A stretch of 64,000 nucleotides of DNA from Stichopus chloronotus (Eukaryota > Echinodermata > Holothuroidea > Aspidochirotida > Stichopodidae). The stretch's first letter is position 1. Every line of letters starts with the position of its first letter. The position numbers and the translations under genes are program-made. The stretch is taken from the NCBI GenBank assembly GCA_021234535.1, contig CM037830.1:21569116-21633115 (forward strand), in the 5' to 3' direction. The notes under the pieces are model-generated. The model searched no databases and was not told where the DNA came from. It saw nothing but the letters and a program-made list of their open reading frames with translations. Below are positions 22,748 through 35,174 of this stretch, one piece after another.

Positions 22748-25700
22748 ATGGATGAATTTATGCCACAGGCTCTTCCCGTTGCATTTGAAAAGTATAGAAG
22801 CGATAACTGTGGGAACCCAGCGACAACAGCAGAGGAGTACCTTAGTCGTGTACGGTAGGTGCAGTTTTGTCATATTTCTCATAAGTACCCTATTTTGCGA
22901 AACGTTAATGTTTTCACTAGCAATGTGCAAGTTTTAGCATTTATAGCTCGGATGCCGTAGACCTAGGCCAGCCTGACTTCTTTCACAGCCTCGGTTGCTT
23001 ATGCCAAGGACCGAGTCGCGTAAAACCAAACATTCCAGCTGTGGGCGGGGAATCGTTTTTATTGCATTATCTGTGTAACTCTGTTAGACGAGTGTCGAAG
23101 CTTCGGTTAAAAATTTAAAGATCATGCAACTGCCAACTGGCCTATGCCCCTAGACCTAATGCTAACACAGATGAAACCCAACTTAGTGATTTCTACCTTG
23201 GACTCCAGTTTGAGATGATAACTCCAACCTAGTGTTTTCATCTGTCATATTTATTTAGATATGTATGTATTCGATGGAGAGACAAGTTCTTTGAGGCAGG
23301 CAATAATAATGGAGATGGCCATTGAATCTTGTTACACCCAAGCCTACATGTAATTCTATAATAACTCCTTGTTAACGTTAATAAATGCAGAAAATCTGAC
23401 TTAATCTGACTTAAGTTATGTCCCTTAAATTGTATCTGTCAAAAATGAAAAAGAAAGCACATAAGCCAAGGTTCGTAACTAGTCAGGTGGTCAGCCAGGG
23501 TAGAAAAGGACTGATGCATTTGGCTGTTTAACTTTAAGTCTGTATGTTAGTAAATGTTTGCAATTAAATCTTATCCCAATGAAATCTGATATTATGCCTG
23601 TTTCTTTCATTTTTGACTGATTGTAGACAAGAAGCCAAGCAGTGCCCAGATATTGTGGTGGCTGAAGTAGAAACAGGTCAGAATGCACCTCATAAAGAAC
23701 TTCCACAAAGTGAAGATCAGGTACGTCTTTTCTGTCACTACAGAGACACACCTGAATGAGAGTATGATTGTCTAAACTCAAATGACAAATGTCCAAGACT
23801 GCAACTGACATACCTGCTGTTCAGCGTGTCCTCCCCTCTAAAATCGTGAAAGTCAAAGAATTGTTCAACTGTGCATAAATGTGCTGAACCATTTGGTGAA
23901 TATCGTGATGCTGTTGTGAATGTGATGCGTGTTGTGATGTGTGTTTTTCTGTAATACTGTATTCAAGCAAAAGATTATTATAGGTGTGTCCAATATGCTC
24001 TTCATCTGTCATACAACAACATGAGATCTTCTCCTGGTAAATAATGTTTCCATGTACCTGTAGTCATTGTTCTTCTTTGCTCATATCTGCAGCTGTTACA
24101 TATCATTGCATCTAGTGCTCGATGCTTCTTTTTTTCCCAGGTGGAATCGACACTCCCTTGGAACACTCCTTCTCGGAAATGGCAGTTAGCACAAAGTGAC
24201 GAGTATGCTAAGGTCATGCTGAAACTCACCCTGCTTAAAGAACACAATGCAAAAGAAATTAAAGCAAAGTGTCCTGCACTGGTAGGTTATTATCATGTCA
24301 TATTCTAACCCATGTTCCACCATCAGTATTCATTAGCATTGCATCAAAAATCATGGTAGTGCTCATTCTATTAACGGAAAGCACAGAGTTGGATGATCTC
24401 AGAACCTCTCTTACAAACTTGCAGTATGCTGGTAAAGAATGATGAAAAATCCTTTTATTGAACAACAGACCAAGTAAAATTTTGGCATGTGGAAAACAGG
24501 TGAAATCATTCCTGATGGATTAAGCATTCAGTATATAGTTTGCTAATGGAGGTTGTAACAACTGAAATTGTAAGATTTCATAAAAAAAAAGTTAAATTTT
24601 AGCAAAAATCCATGTTGTCATTGTTGCATCCATGTCTGTTTTATGTTCACAGCTCTTGCAGGCAAGTGGGCAATGCTTATCACTGTATATTATATATCAA
24701 ACCATAACGTGCCCTTGTGTATCATTTTGACTTGTTTATTCCTTCTAACATATGCAAGAATGATTAAGTGCTTAAATTTTGTGTAGCAGTTTGGAGAATT
24801 TTTCAGGTCTTTGGGAAACTGCTTGTGAAAGTGCAAGGTTGTGCACAAAAAATTGATGTACATTTTTACATTTGTGTAGCAGTTCGATGGTTTTGACCTA
24901 TGTCTCAAATTGTGATGCGATACTGGATAAATTATTCCCTGACATGTGCACAAAGATGTAACCTTCAAAGCAGGTGTGGGTATGTCTCATATTTATACCC
25001 CGACACCTGCAACCAATTGCAGATTTGTCTCATCTAAGACCCAAGGTCTCTGTAATTATGAGTCTGTTTTCAGGTTTGATGATTTTCTTAAAAAAACGTG
25101 AATATTTATTATCTGAAGGAAAAAGGAGTATTGAGTTTTACTGAGTTTAATTGATTATGTTGGCTGATGTGAATTTTAATAGCATACGATCTGTCTGAAA
25201 ATCAAGTTGGAATCCAAGCAATAGTTGATGGACGTCGATATTACGATTGGAATGAGCCGGTGCATGAGCAATGCACATCCGTTTTGCAGACAAACGAATA
25301 CAACGGGTGTCTGTGTCACTGGCATTTTTCTACAAAGATTGAGGCAAGTAGTAAAACTAATTGATTCAATTACCCACTTCTTCAGCCAAGAATGAAAGAT
25401 GAGCTAGGATGGTGTCGTTTCTGCTTCGGAGCTGACTTCCACAGCAAATTGGTGAAAGCTATAGCTGCTGCTGGGGAGTATGTGCCAAGAGCATTCCTCA
25501 ACCACGATGATGACCATGATGAGGATGGGAATGATGATGATGATGATGATGAGAATAATGTGCGGGATGATGGAGTACCAAGACCACCACTGGTCACAAT
25601 CTTACTGAACATGGATCAGGTAATCAGATTAAATAGTGAACATAGCTCATGAAAGCCCCCTGAATGACATTTAGTTTATCACATTGTCAGGTCTTAAATC

Positions 25701-27535
25701 TTAAGATGTATCAAAACGATATCTGGCATAAATCAAATTTATCCTCCGTGATCCTTTAAATTTGTGTTCTCCTAGCATACCCTCCGCTGTGCCTGATCTG
25801 TGCCTGTGGGACTGACTTCTGTGAACTAAAAGGCATATGTTATGCATGGTATTCCTATAAGGTCGTATAGATGGACTGTGGTCCGCATGCGTAGCGGATG
25901 TGGGATAATGGAACGATAATGAAATGCGAGAAGGTCATCAAAACCAGTTTGTAGATTTTATCATTTATTGATCAGAGAATAAATATTTTAGTTGATCAAA
26001 GAATAATATTGTAATTTGGGTTTTAACTTCACACACTGGTCATCTAGTTCACATGGTCAGTGATAAAACCTTTAAGTGGTTGTTACTTTTCAATCACGTG
26101 GTTGCTTCTGCTCCGTTGTGCCTTTTACTGTACTTAATGTGTCCTGTGGTGATTTCAGGTAGGTTGTGATATATGTCAACGTTGCAGATCAGTGGGACTT
26201 TCTCCCCCCCCCCCTCCTATTCCCACCCAAACAATTTCCAAGTCAGACAATTATCCCCTGCCCTAAACTTAGCCCTAAACCTGTCTTGAAGGAGTTCATC
26301 AGGAGAGCATTGTGTGAGGGGGGATCTTCCAGTTCTTCAATTGTCTGGGTGGGAATTCTCCCGGGGGGCCTACTGTGGGCACTCAAGTAGGGAATTACTG
26401 ACGTTCATCATGGTCACTATCTAATTGCTTTGTACTGAGTGAAGTAATTAAACTAAAGAACCAGTTTAGCTATTTAAATTTTTTTTTTTAATCTCTCCAT
26501 TATTTGAAGAATGATTTTGTGCTGATCACATCAGAAACTCACACTTGTGAAACTGTAGGGTTGTGTTACTTCATCACTACGGAAGTCAATGTGCAGAGCA
26601 TTTGTTGTTGCATTATGTAAAGTCTATCTAATTATTCCAATTTTTGATCTCTTCAGCCAATGATTCAACAGGTTTTGGATTACCATGTCCATTGGTTGCA
26701 ACTGGTGGGCTTCACCATCGCCCAAGGCTGTTGGATTTATGCACTCATGGCATGCCTTGCCAAACCGTTGCTACCCGACAGTGCTGCATCCATACGGACG
26801 ATGGCAAGAACCTGTCGAAAGATCCGCCTCACTGTGGTAAGAAGAAATCTTTCAATGACAAAATATGATTTTGTTCATCGTCGAAATTTTTATCCGTAAT
26901 GCACCTCATGTGACAGTAGGTGTCATTGATTTTACATTGTTCATTTCATCAGGGAAGTGCAACTGAACCATTCCAAAATCAAAGAAAGGAATGGTTCAGT
27001 GAAGCATCACTAAGTGACACCAGAATTCAGCTAAGAGCTTGTTCCTGTAGTGCTTGGCCTCAGAAACATCTCACCCTCATGTAGAGTTTTACAAGTGAAT
27101 ATCTGCATCACAAAGTAACCTTTTGCAACTTTCACAGGTGCCTCAATCAAAATATTTTCAACTACTGTGAGTATTTTGGCAAAACCGAAATTCTAGCATT
27201 TTGATCTGGTTGTTGATCTGTCTAAAACCATGTGATGTAGAAGGTGAATTCCCAGAGCCTGCATTGTTACTTATCGGTATATTTGAGAACAATCTAGCAG
27301 CAAAAGGGCAAATACGAAGAAGACCAGAAACCATTTAAAAATAAAACAAGAAAGGAGAAGATTTGTGATCAAACTTGAGACATTCTCCCCTTCCCTGTCT
27401 CATTGTGTTTGCTTCCACATATTTTGTTTCTCTGTGCAGGAAAGCGAAGAAGACGAAAGGTTGTCCTCGTTGAATCTTTTGATTGCACTGGTCGCCAACC
27501 ACTTTCAACAAGGAGACCTGATGGACAAAGGTTGA
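22748..27535 (+). CDS. GEMIN2: Gemin2 (SIP1), SMN-complex subunit, complete, 6 coding exons
   Basis: Gemin2 holds SMN and the Sm-protein pentamer while the heptameric Sm ring is built on snRNA (family knowledge). Exons are 22748-22854, 23627-23720, 24141-24281, 25386-25619, 26657-26836 and 27440-27535, in total 852 nt or 283 residues (human 280). All introns are GT-AG; intron 1 is phase 2 and the rest are phase 0. An in-frame TGA at 22730 precedes the ATG. Conserved signatures in order are MPQALPV and EEYLSRVRQEAKQCPDIVVAEV (exons 1-2), GWCRFCFG (exon 4), PRPPLVTILLNMDQ (end of exon 4), VLDYHVHWL, GCWIYALMACLAKPLLPDS and ARTCRKIRL (exon 5), and DERLSSLNLLIALVANHFQQGDL (split here after DERL; exon 6). 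Exon 4 has an unusual run of Asp residues (about 25505-25570) from a GAT repeat, between the GW-C-F-C block and the PRPPL block. Intron 3 carries a family-3 repeat. Confidence 0.97.
24995..25305 (+). repeat. Family-3 interspersed repeat, copy 1 (GEMIN2 intron 3)
   Basis: About 310 bp aligns by eye with 46445-46775 in the same orientation. Shared blocks include CCAAGGTCTC, GAATATTTAT followed by TATCGAGTTT/TATTGAGTTT, GAATTTTAATAG, and GACGTCGATATTACGA versus AACGTCGGTATTACGA. No terminal repeat or coding frame was recognised. The right end is close to exon 4. Confidence 0.7.
26962..27000. repeat. Perfect 13-bp inverted repeat in GEMIN2 intron 5
   Basis: ACTGAACCATTCC and its exact complement GGAATGGTTCAGT are separated by 13 A-rich bases. 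The RNA could fold as a hairpin. There is no evidence that it is processed. Confidence 0.75.
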
Positions 27536-28796
27536 CATCACGTCATGAAGTGTAAAGGCTCTCTGGTTTGGAGGGAAACACTTTCAGTGTAGGTGAAGTT
27601 TACTACCAATGAGAGACAGAATCAAAATGCAAAGTGTCCTGGCTTTGAAGGTTTTCTGCATTGGTTACAAGGATGCTAGGTAGTTATGATCATCTTGGTT
27701 TAATATTCATTCACCAGTTGACAAATTTTATGGCAGTTTTCCTGTCACTGAGAAATTTCCCAGTTTTGTACCATCCTCCTTCCATAGCTGAGAACAATTC
27801 GGAAGGCAGAGACCTATCGGTGGGACTTCTCAAACCTTTGTAGAAATTTTTATGATGCTAAAAGTCGAAAGAAATGTTTGGCAAACCTTAAAACCCAGTA
27901 TAGCCCATGCATTTTGGATTGAGATATGACATGACGTTGTGCTATTTCGATTAAAATTTCAGGATTAAGAATGGACAGTCATTTCATTCACCAAAAAAGA
28001 TTGTAGAATTCTTTCTTGCCGGGATTCCTAGTTGCCTTGTTTGCTTGTTTTTTTATGAAATTATTTGTGTTTATAGTAGTATGAAGTAAGTACAACAAAA
28101 TTCATAACTAAAATTGTTTATAGGGTTGTATTAAATGCTCAAGTTTTCATCACTATTAGTAATGAAACAGTTTAGTGTAATGTACATATTATAAGCAAGT
28201 TATGATCAAGGCATTTGAAACTTCCAATTTTAGTAATGTTACTTTAGATACAAAATGGTGTAAAGATGAACCAGAATTTCTACAAAGAGAAAATTTACAC
28301 TTGGAAAACTTCAGAGTAATACTGATGTGAAAATTATATGAATGGATTTGGGAGCTGACCAAGTGTCACAAACATACCAGTAGGTGTGGTCTCCTCTTCT
28401 ATATGGTGAAGGTTGGCCTTGAAGCAGTGTGCCAGGGAAGAGTCTTCAAAATATGCCACCCTGGATCACTCATTGGGATCACTCAGTCACAATTGTTTTG
28501 TGCTTTATTCCCAAGAATGTTTACTTCAGTTGTTGACATTTTGAAGATCAGCTTTTAGTGTTAACCAACCATGTTATAGTTATCAGTGCAAGCATACTAC
28601 GGAAGACTTGGAATTGTTTACACCAAAGATGTATGAACAATTATTTTTTCTTTTAATGATATTTTTGAGAGGAGGCAGTCTTTACTTGTCCTTTTCTTTT
28701 TCGTCATTTGTGAGTTAATATGGCATCAAAATTTCTCTGAGAATTTCAAATCCAGGTAAAAGTGCATTTCTTTGGTTGAATTTCACAAAGGCCTGC
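27536..28796. other. GEMIN2 3' UTR and flank
   Basis: No second gene is seen. A canonical AATAAA is not obvious. ATTAAA variants occur near 27950 and 28128 and could serve as the polyadenylation signal. Confidence 0.35.
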
Positions 28797-28972
28797 TAGT
28801 GTCATGCAAATGAAAATGATTAATTTGTCATTTTATACTAATAATTTGTAAAAATTAAATAATTTGTTATTATTTGCTATTACAAATTATCAATTAGTTA
28901 TCACAAAGTTATTAATTTAATTAATTAGTAATTTGTGATATTAAATTATAATTTTTTACTTGCATGGCACTA
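28797..28972. mobile_element. AT-rich MITE flanked by TA
   Basis: The left end TA|GTGTCATGCAAATGAAAA and the right end, read in reverse complement, TA|GTGCCATGCAAGTAAAAA form an imperfect inverted repeat of about 18 bp. The 176-bp element is almost pure A/T inside, with further self-complementary TAATTTGT blocks. TA at both edges fits a Tc1/mariner-type target duplication, but one dinucleotide match is weak proof. Confidence 0.55.
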
Positions 28973-30232
28973 ATAGACTTTCATAGAATTTTTAGCAGTT
29001 TCAAAAGATCATTGAGATATCAGATCCTTGAGGTTTCACGCAGGTTGTAGTCATTTTCGTTAGAGTATCAATTATATGCCACGAATCTGATTAATATCAG
29101 CATTTTCTCTGAAACTGCACATAGTCACTGCAATGACTGCCTCATACCTCCATCAAGATACCACAATGCAGGTTGTAACTCAGATAAAGCAATATGAAAG
29201 AATTTGATTCTTATTACCACAATGCCACAACCCAAACATGCAGATCCCCCCATCTTCGTCTCTCCACCTCTGTGTGTCCACCTTCTATTTCTTTGCTTGT
29301 TGAAAGTGTTTTCTCTCGTTTTGTACCTTTTTCGTCTTTGGTAAATCCCCGAAAGTCAAGACTTTAATATTTTTCATGTTGCTTTACGACTTTGAGCTTA
29401 ATGGACAACTGTGACAACCTGTTGAAACTATGTGTTTCAAACATAGAAGTCCTTATTTCTACATAGCGCCCTCGAATTTGACTTGTTTGCATGATGAATT
29501 ACCAGATTTAAGTATAGCGCCAACAGTTTTTAAAGTTTCGGGGGGGGAGGATCCTCGTGACTCACGCGTTTCTTGGGTTTACGCATCATGACCAAGCTTT
29601 CCTGTATACAAAGGACGTAGATGAATTCCGAAAACGTGTGAAGTAAACAAGACGTGATTGTAAAACGTATAAGTGATTGTGACAGCTTTATGGTAACGTC
29701 CAGTTTGGTTTCCTTCAAGTTTGTGAGAAGAGGATCAGCAATTGCTTAATCATTCCTCCAGATTATTCTCACACTATGCCGATGCAAATATTTTATGAAG
29801 TTGGAATCGAAATGGCGGTGCAAGCTATTGAGTTTGAAGTGCAAAAGCAGTATTGGGAAGATTCTTTGATCTCCATGGAGATATCTCAAGGCTTTCTGAG
29901 TATTGCATCTGAGACTGTTATTGTTGGACATAGCCTAGGACGATCTAAAGTCAATATCCTTTTGACCTAGTACCCCCTTCCCCCTTCAGATTAAATCATC
30001 GATTGCTTCCACTTATGAAACTATCTGTGGTAATACAACTACAAAACTTTCGAACTGATGGCATTCATTGAAGTGATTCAGCACCATAACGGCCAAAACA
30101 CTGCTGTTGCCAGGTTTTCTAGGAAATTATCCAACTGCCAAAGTCGGTTATCTTTCCATTCACCTACCGATACGAAAACACCTTGGACAGTTTACCTTTG
30201 ACATGAGAAAACTCTCTACTCAAAGGGAAACA
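28973..30232. other. Non-coding stretch; no gene recognised
   Basis: Short frames at 29530-29718 (minus) and 29776-29970 (plus) look protein-like in places but have no domain, no splice partner and no start context that I can defend. Confidence 0.3.
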
Positions 30233-30435
30233 TTGCGTTTGTTTTACAGAGAAAAAAAAAATCATGTATGTAAAACCGATATTTATGGACACGAAATGAT
30301 AAATTATTCCAAATAAGGCAGGACGGTAGCCTTCTGCTCACGAAGTAATTTTCTTACAGAGAGAAATTCACGTATTTGTTGTTCAAGGGTAATGTCGTCC
30401 ACCACAAAATTTCAAAAGTTCAAATGAGAAATTTC
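30233..30435 (+). mobile_element. Family-2 (TTAA) MITE, partial copy
   Basis: This aligns by eye with 45650-45840. Shared blocks are GCGTTTGTTTTA, AAAACCGATATTTATGGA versus AAAACCAATATTTGTGGA, GGACGGTAGCCTTCT versus GGACAGTAGCCTTCT, AGAAATTCA, TATTTGTTG and AATTTCAAAAGTTCAAATGA. The outermost terminal repeat (GGGAAATAGGGC) is missing or too diverged to see, and the right part is absent. Confidence 0.7.
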
Positions 30436-30789
30436 ACCAATCCAAGCCTGTTCACTGACTGAGGTTCCTTTGGAATTACATGTGGTTTTCTCTGTGCATT
30501 TAGGCCTTACCCGTGTGAAATGTAAAAATAATTCACGTTGTCCGCACAAGTTACCTTGCCAACTGGTACAGGTTTACAGTACACAGAGGAAAACATCCTA
30601 TATTGACGGATTACGTGGCTGCTTTTGAAATTGCACCACTTTGGGCTTATCACAGTTAACACAAAAGGTTACGATACCAGCGTTCGAACTTAAACAAAAA
30701 TGACAAACAATGTTCCCTATACCATATTTAAGTCTCTCGTTTCGGACGCTCACTGACAACATACACTGAGCTTCTCCATTGAGTTTCAT

Positions 30790-31300
30790 TTGAAACACCA
30801 TAATTAGCTAGTCTGGGCTGAGGTGAGACTAATGCCGGATCTGAATTTTTTTTCTTACAGTGATTAGAATTACAAAGTGACGCCCTTTCGTGTAAGTCAA
30901 TCTTCTTCATACTATTGTACTATAATCTTCTTAATTTGTGATTTCCAAAGTGTCATTAATTGAAAAGCGATTGATTGACACGTCAGCTGTGTGACGAGGT
31001 GCCACCATTGAACGTCGGTTCTTGAACTTGTCCGTGAATCACCGACGCCTTCGACACTGTAATCTCCTTAAAACTATTGTACTCAAATCTTCTTAATTTT
31101 GCGATTCCCCAAATTAACCTGTTAAGCTTCATTTGAACAGCCTTGATCGACTGCTTTGTATGTAGGTAGCGGCACAAATGAATGCCAGATCCTGATTTTG
31201 GCTGTGACTAGAATTACAAGGTGACACCCTCCTTCTAGCTTATTATCTCCTCGTACTATTTTTTTTTTTTCATCTTCTTAATTTGTTGTTTCCACGAAGT
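30790..31300. repeat. Three degenerate ~170-bp tandem units
   Basis: The phrase CTTCTTAATTTGTGATTTCC recurs at 30927, 31089 (CTTCTTAATTTTGCGATTCC) and 31272 (CTTCTTAATTTGTTGTTTCC), each preceded by an ACTATTGTACT-like phrase. TGATTAGAATTACAAAGTGACGCC at 30863 matches TGACTAGAATTACAAGGTGACACC at 31206. The array is diverged and its limits are approximate. Confidence 0.6.
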
Positions 31301-34189
31301 GTCTGTCACAGTGAGTATCGATTGGATGATGGAATAACAATGACGTCATCTATCAGCCGTTGATCCACTGCAAAGAAATGTTCCGTGCTGTCAAATAGAA
31401 GCAAAATTTGGTAACATTCAAGGCAGTTAATTGTCTTACTTATTTGGAGTAAGCAAGTAGTTTTGTTATAGGCTAGTTGTATCCATAGTGTGTTCATCCA
31501 TTCGAGTACGGGTGTATGGCGTACATCCCAACTTGGCCCGACTTACCTGAGAGTGGGCAAAAACTTCTTTGGAGCCCCCTGTCACTAAATCCTTCTCCAA
31601 AAGACTACAGTGGAGCAAGTCACGGAAAGATGACAAAGGTTGTAGCGACTTCTACCTTAACCCCCCTCCTCTCCCCCCCCCCCCCCCCCCCAGCCGTCTT
31701 CGCTTTCACTAAACATGAACTCCCACAGAATTCCTTCCTAAAGGTAAGTATACAAAACAGATTCCACAAATTCCAAAGTTAATTGCGCATCACATTGATC
31801 GTCGTGATCCCCCTGTCTCGAATACTTTACCCCCCCCCAAAAAAAAATAAGTACATAAATAAAACAATGCAATTTGGGATCACCTGGGTACACGTACCTT
31901 GCTGGCTCTTAGACACATTTTGGTTTGTTTTGAACTGAGCAGCATCGCAAAACAAAAAGAATCAGGTAGAAACTTCCTAACATGAATTCAAAGGAATGAG
32001 TACATCTTCATCTTACTAACGAAAATTGCAACAAGAATAACATCAGCAATAAATAGTATGTAGGTCCCTGTAGTTATTTCCTTCTTATCTCATCACACGT
32101 GTGGGATAAGATTCAAATTTTCAAACAAGAAGCAGTATTTTGTTATACATTGCAAAGTATTGCGTCACACAACCTATACATACCACCTTATGAAATATTT
32201 CAACACTCTCTTTTGTATTTTTCATTAATTGTTCAATGTCAACGAAATTATCATGTTCCTATGCTGTAAAAATGCATTAAATCTCAATGAATCGATATAC
32301 ATCGGTACTAATCAACATGGATACCAATAAATTAAAGGCCGTAACTTATCACCCTAGGCTATATTTTGGGCTTCCGGAAAGCAAAATTCTCAACTGGTTC
32401 TAAGTTACAGTACTCTTTAATTGACATCAAATTCGAAAGATGCAGAGTAACTCATATTACACAGCGAACACAGGAATCCATTAATTTGATTACACAAGCG
32501 GTGGAATTCTAGACAGACTGAGGGAGGGGGACTAGACGTAAGGGATTGGGAGGATTGAAACTGTCTGGGGTGATGAGTTATTGTCTTTAAGTTACAGTAG
32601 TCTGCAGTGCAAAAGCACGATGTATACCAGCACTGACCAGTTCCTTTCCAATTACTCATCTTTAATCGTATAATGGCCGAAGAAAATGATACCTGGTGAA
32701 TTCCTGTTCAAAAGGAACGAAAATCTGTCGTTCGATTGACAAACGAAAGGTGAGAACAAATGTTAGTAGACACAGCTGGTTCAAACAGGGAGTTCTCTAG
32801 CAACTCCCTGGTTCAAAGAACTACATCTGCGGTATTGTTTTTAAGGCTATGAATGCTCATTTTGCAATCCCCCCCCCCCCCTCCCGTCCTCTTCTGCCTA
32901 TTGTATTACCTTAGGGAGTTGTTATTTTGTGATGCCGGCCGAGTTCTAAGTATCCTCCTTGCTCATTACCCCTCTAGATCGAGTTTATTATTCTCCGAGT
33001 TGATCCAGCAAACAGTTACAGTGTGCATTACATCGGTTGAGTAAACACCAACGTGTTAAAAGCCCAGGGATGGGGGATAATTTAAGGCGGCCACATCAAA
33101 GGGAGGCTCTTCGATAATGCCCCATCAGTATCCATTGTTCGCGTGTACTCTTCTCCACCAAAGCACCTCTCCAATAATCTCTTTCTCTCACCCTACTGTG
33201 AATGAGACCCTCTGAATCTAGCCCGCAGTGCCTTATATCCCTACCAGTACTAGAAACTGGTAATCATTACATCTGCTTGATTGGCGGCATCGATTGTGGG
33301 TATAAATATATACAGGTACAATTCGATATATATTTATTATATAAGTACATAATATTTACGTACATGCCCCCGGAAGAAAAGTAGTCAATATGCTTCAAGC
33401 ATGAAAGTTCTGTGAACTTTTAGATTCACAACTTGAAGGTATGATGATACAGCGTAACCTAGTTTTCAATATTTTTTTTTTATTTCTTTGGATTTGTTAG
33501 ACTTTTTTGTTGTTTGTTGTGAATGCTGCCCTATCACCTGCAGCTTTTCCATTTTTTTTTTTAATGTGGTGTACATGCTTTTACAAACACGTTATATAAA
33601 AGATGAGTCTTTTGTGCTTGTCTTTTCTTCCTACCGCCAAAATGAACTCTTCCTCAGTGAAGATAGTTGTAAGGAAAACGGAAAAAGACCACTCCGAATT
33701 TACAAAACTGAAAGGTTTCAGTTGGCTTTAAATATGCAAACCTCAGACCAACTTAACTTTACAAACTTCAACTGGTTGGAGTATGTTATATCATTGAGTT
33801 CACTTATTTTGTCAAATTGTTTCCCAAAATAACAAAGAGAGGTAAGACATAAATTACATGTCTCTTCCCGTACAATCTAAGCTTAAGCAACGTTTGATCA
33901 AATTAGGTCCTTGTTTTCTCCTTCTTCTCTTTGTTTTCTCTTTGTGGCATGAATGCAAACAACAAATATTAACATTATGTCCCTTGGACAATCCACTATT
34001 TCTATTGTGCCACACCCCGCCATGACCTAGCTACTGGACTGCAAGGACAATGTGCTCGACGAACTATCTGCTAGTCTGTTTAATATTCTTAGGTTACTTT
34101 CAATCTGTTGCTGCAGCCTGCAGTGATAAGATAGGACCACTATCGTCATCTAACGTATTTACCTACACCGTATTCTACTAGGAGAGGAG
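31301..34189. other. Non-coding stretch; no gene recognised
   Basis: It contains C tracts at about 31673-31691 (19 C) and 32869-32881, and A/T homopolymers. The 114-codon frame at 33488-33832 begins with a T-rich run and has no recognisable domain. Confidence 0.35.
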
Positions 34190-34248
34190 GGTGTGTGTGT
34201 GTGTGCGTGTGTGGGAGGGTGCGTGTGTGTGTGTGCGTGTGTGTGTGG
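34190..34248. repeat. (GT)n microsatellite, interrupted
   Basis: GT/GC dinucleotide runs broken by GGGAGGGT. The matching minus-strand His/Thr-rich frame is an artefact of the repeat. Confidence 0.85.
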
Positions 34249-34275
34249 AGGGATAATATTGAGTTAGCACCTCCA

Positions 34276-34306
34276 AGCATGGAAGTACGAGGTAGTACTT
34301 CCATGC
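34276..34306. repeat. Perfect 13-bp hairpin
   Basis: AGCATGGAAGTAC, loop GAGGTA, then GTACTTCCATGCT. The stem is perfect and sits just right of the GT microsatellite. It is too short for a typical miRNA precursor. Confidence 0.75.
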
Positions 34307-34951
34307 TCCAAGAAACAATGAGTCTTGTATCATCATTTGTATTTAGATGAAAGAGATTGAAATAAAGTCGGATGAACTGAACATTGACAACGGTCACGTG
34401 TGGGTTTTACATTAACCAGTGGGGTATAGGCTGTCATACTAAGTCAGAAAACTTGGTACCATCTGAGGTCAGTGCAACAGAACCTCTTTCATCGCCACCT
34501 CAGACAGACACTCAAGAATCGATCACGATTGTGGAGATTCAGAAGATCATTAATCCTAATATTTGGCCTCATTAACGTAACTTTCAAGGTCACGTGACCC
34601 ACCAAGCGACGCAGAACGATGGATTTTGCAAGAATCACTTTGTCATGAAAGACGCATTTAAAACCAATGACCGTCCGTGTTTAGACAAAGATTTTGCAGT
34701 TTGCTGCAAAGCCGAAGCTAATTTCGTTGTTTCATTTCATTCCATTCAGCGAAGCAATTGTTTAACAAAAGTAACCTTTTCGGAGAGGAGATGATAATCC
34801 TTCTACCACCCGTCGCCAGCCGTATTTTAGATAACAGACCGACTTCTAGGAGGCTTTTTTTGTTAACTGAGATTAGATCAGTGGAGTTGGTGACGTCATC
34901 GTGTTACAGTGTCCACTGAAGTACACCAATAGTGCACTTATAAGTGTACTT

Positions 34952-34991
34952 AAAGTAACATGAATTAGGTCAAAGTAACATGAATTAGGTC
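34952..34991. repeat. Perfect 20-bp tandem duplication
   Basis: AAAGTAACATGAATTAGGTC occurs twice in immediate succession. It follows a near-palindrome (AGTGCACTTATAAGTGTACT). Confidence 0.85.
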
Positions 34992-35174
34992 AAACTGGCT
35001 ATCAAGACATTCTAAATTTCACTAAACTGTTGACTGCTGTCTACGTCGTTTGTAACTACAATAATTCGGAGTCAGGAATGTAACAGTGAAACTCTCACAC
35101 ACTTTAAGAAAGAAAGGGTCCTTGCGAAAGGGATCTTCACAGAGGATTAAGTTCTCAAAAGGAACCTTTATTTC

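Noticed and set aside
30598..30801. Zinc-ribbon-like CxxC..CxxC pattern on the minus strand (VCHFC, FCVNC)
   Set aside because: It lies in a diverged tandem repeat and the paired copy does not conserve the cysteines.
33488..33832. 114-codon frame
   Set aside because: Begins in a T-rich run; no recognisable motif, no splice signals that fit.
34276..34306. Hairpin as a microRNA precursor
   Set aside because: The stem is only 13 bp with a 6-nt loop, much shorter than a precursor stem of about 22 bp or more.
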